NCBI GenBank assembly: GCA_028023455.1
Contig: JAQFVV010006215.1
Coordinates: 11,143,524-11,207,523 of the forward strand
Source: Epiperipatus broadwayi
Lineage: Eukaryota > Onychophora > Udeonychophora > Euonychophora > Peripatidae
Length of the DNA: 64,000 nt
Reading direction: 5' to 3'
Numbering within the stretch: the stretch's first letter is position 1; each line of letters begins with the position of its first letter. The notes beneath the pieces are model-generated. The model did no database searches. It was not told the DNA's origin and worked only from the letters and a program-made list of their open reading frames with translations. The translations under genes and the position numbers were made by a program. Shown here in pieces: positions 62,701-64,000 of the stretch.

Positions 62701-64000
62701 AATCCATCATCATCATTGATGGGAATATCATCATCAAAATAAATCAATACAATAAATCAGAATAAAATCAGCAGTCAATTTGGTGACTGGATTAGAAATG
62801 GGTCTTCAGTAGAACAGGCTAACTATTGAGCAATTGCCAGCTTGGGGCAATTATTTAATCATTAATTTGGAGTCACAAACTATGGTCTCATCCACCAGAA
62901 TACATAATAATAATAATAATAAATAATAATGCTGGGAACATTAAAACAATCTGATCATCATCAATGCTCTGGCCACTTGTACTAGCCAACTATAAATTTA
63001 ACTTCTAATAGCCTAAACTAAAATAAAATGTAGTGCATGGCTTTAAAGAGTATTCTATTTTGTGCTAACCAGGATAATGATTGATAATCTATGAATTCCC
63101 AAAAGCACTAATATACAACCTAATTTATATATCAGCCATTATTGCATAAATTTAGCTCAGGAGAATATAAGCTTTATTACTATATGTGACCAAGAGAATC
63201 ATTGGAATAATTTTCATATTTGAACACAAGTTTATTAACAATAAAAAAATGATATTAAGGTCTAGAATAAGCCGATGCATATCAAGCCTTCTGATTTTGA
63301 TTAACATATAACAAAAAAAAATTATCACATTTGTGATTTACAAAATTACTATATAAAATTCAAGTTATTACTTTATGATTTACATACATGTTCCAATAGG
63401 TTTATTAAAAACCCAATCAGCACACAGACATGTGACTTAATATAAAATAAACATGTTTAAATTTATCAAAATAATAAAATTATTAAAAGTATATTTCATA
63501 ATTAATTTTATTTGAAAACTATACATAAAATCCACACATATATATGTATCTACGAACATATAAATGATATGAATTAATATTACTAATTAGTTCTTTTTTT
63601 TTCAGTCAATAAAAGTATTTTCCTATTCCTTTTAAAAAAAATGAAGTAAATTTTTGACAGATAATTCAAAAGTTTTTTTTTTATGACAGGTTACTCTCAA
63701 TTAATTAATTATATCTCTAAATTAATCTAAAAAGATTTTTGAAATCCTCTTTCTTTTTCAAAATAAATTGTCCATGAATCAATTATTACTTTTAGATTTT
63801 AATTCAATTCAAGCAAAATTATTTACTTATCTTTTAAAATATATATAGATTTTCAAATGTCATTTTTATCAAAGAAATTATTTAAAATTTCATTCTCATT
63901 ATATATAATGCTATTCACCATTATATATACATTTATCAGTGCTTCTCTTTGTGAGTTGATCTTGATGAGACAGGTATAGTCTGGAATTGTCATAATTCAG
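59757..64000. other. AT-rich non-coding stretch, 4.2 kb
   Basis: No gene recognised. The segment 62390-62990 is somewhat less AT-rich, with CAT and AAT short repeats (62706-62720, 62908-62930) and a short plus-strand open segment near 62405-62480 (TGWGSWCGNDGGHTWGNAK) that matches nothing I know. Confidence 0.5.

Overview
This is AT-rich animal DNA, mostly intergenic or intronic, and it reads as a repeat graveyard with one recognisable piece of a host gene. The window is visibly about 70-75% A+T. There are no bacterial-style operons. Microsatellites, tRNA-derived SINEs, non-LTR and LTR retrotransposons and DNA transposon remnants fill the coding-like space. The host-gene piece is a single 86-bp exon on the minus strand (57084-57169). 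It has consensus splice sites and encodes a segment typical of the metazoan HHIP-like (glucose/sorbosone dehydrogenase fold) proteins. I read the organism as an invertebrate metazoan but cannot place it further. The assembly has a 500-N gap (2950-3449) and a probable Illumina adapter remnant (2403-2416).

Layout. 1-4900: foldback repeats, T-rich degenerate tandem units and the assembly gap. 4950-20475: a three-level nested insertion. A LINE (LINE-A, + strand) is split at 6586/19978 by a Ty3/Gypsy-type LTR element (Gypsy-2, 6587-19971). The 3' LTR of Gypsy-2 is in turn split by a second, much younger Ty3/Gypsy element (Gypsy-1, 10377-18623, minus strand). Matching flanking duplications (ATATAT for Gypsy-2, ATAT for Gypsy-1) and TG...CA LTR ends support this order. 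22620-24120: a decayed LINE (LINE-B). 24561-25053: a large palindrome carrying up to four copies of a hammerhead-ribozyme-like motif. One has a near-complete core, a paired helix I and a self-complementary helix III.

29600-38100: a decayed relative of the hammerhead motif, a compound microsatellite, a Gypsy gag relic, a LINE-C tail fragment, three tRNA-derived SINE copies, and a hAT transposase relic interrupted by a 516-bp hAT MITE with a perfect 8-bp duplication. 39890-44110: a fuller LINE-C copy on the minus strand with endonuclease, reverse transcriptase (AYMDD) and zinc-ribbon parts. 44600-64000: several foldback/MITE-like inverted repeats, including one with Pol III box-like termini and one related to the ribozyme palindrome. 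It also holds trinucleotide microsatellites, the HHIP-like exon and a decayed mariner element with both terminal repeats.

The genes do not work together as a pathway. The integrated story is insertion history plus the hammerhead-like palindrome, whose tandem and inverted copies resemble what is known of Penelope-like elements and other hammerhead-carrying retroelements. That assignment is inference: no Penelope reverse transcriptase or GIY-YIG domain is visible here.
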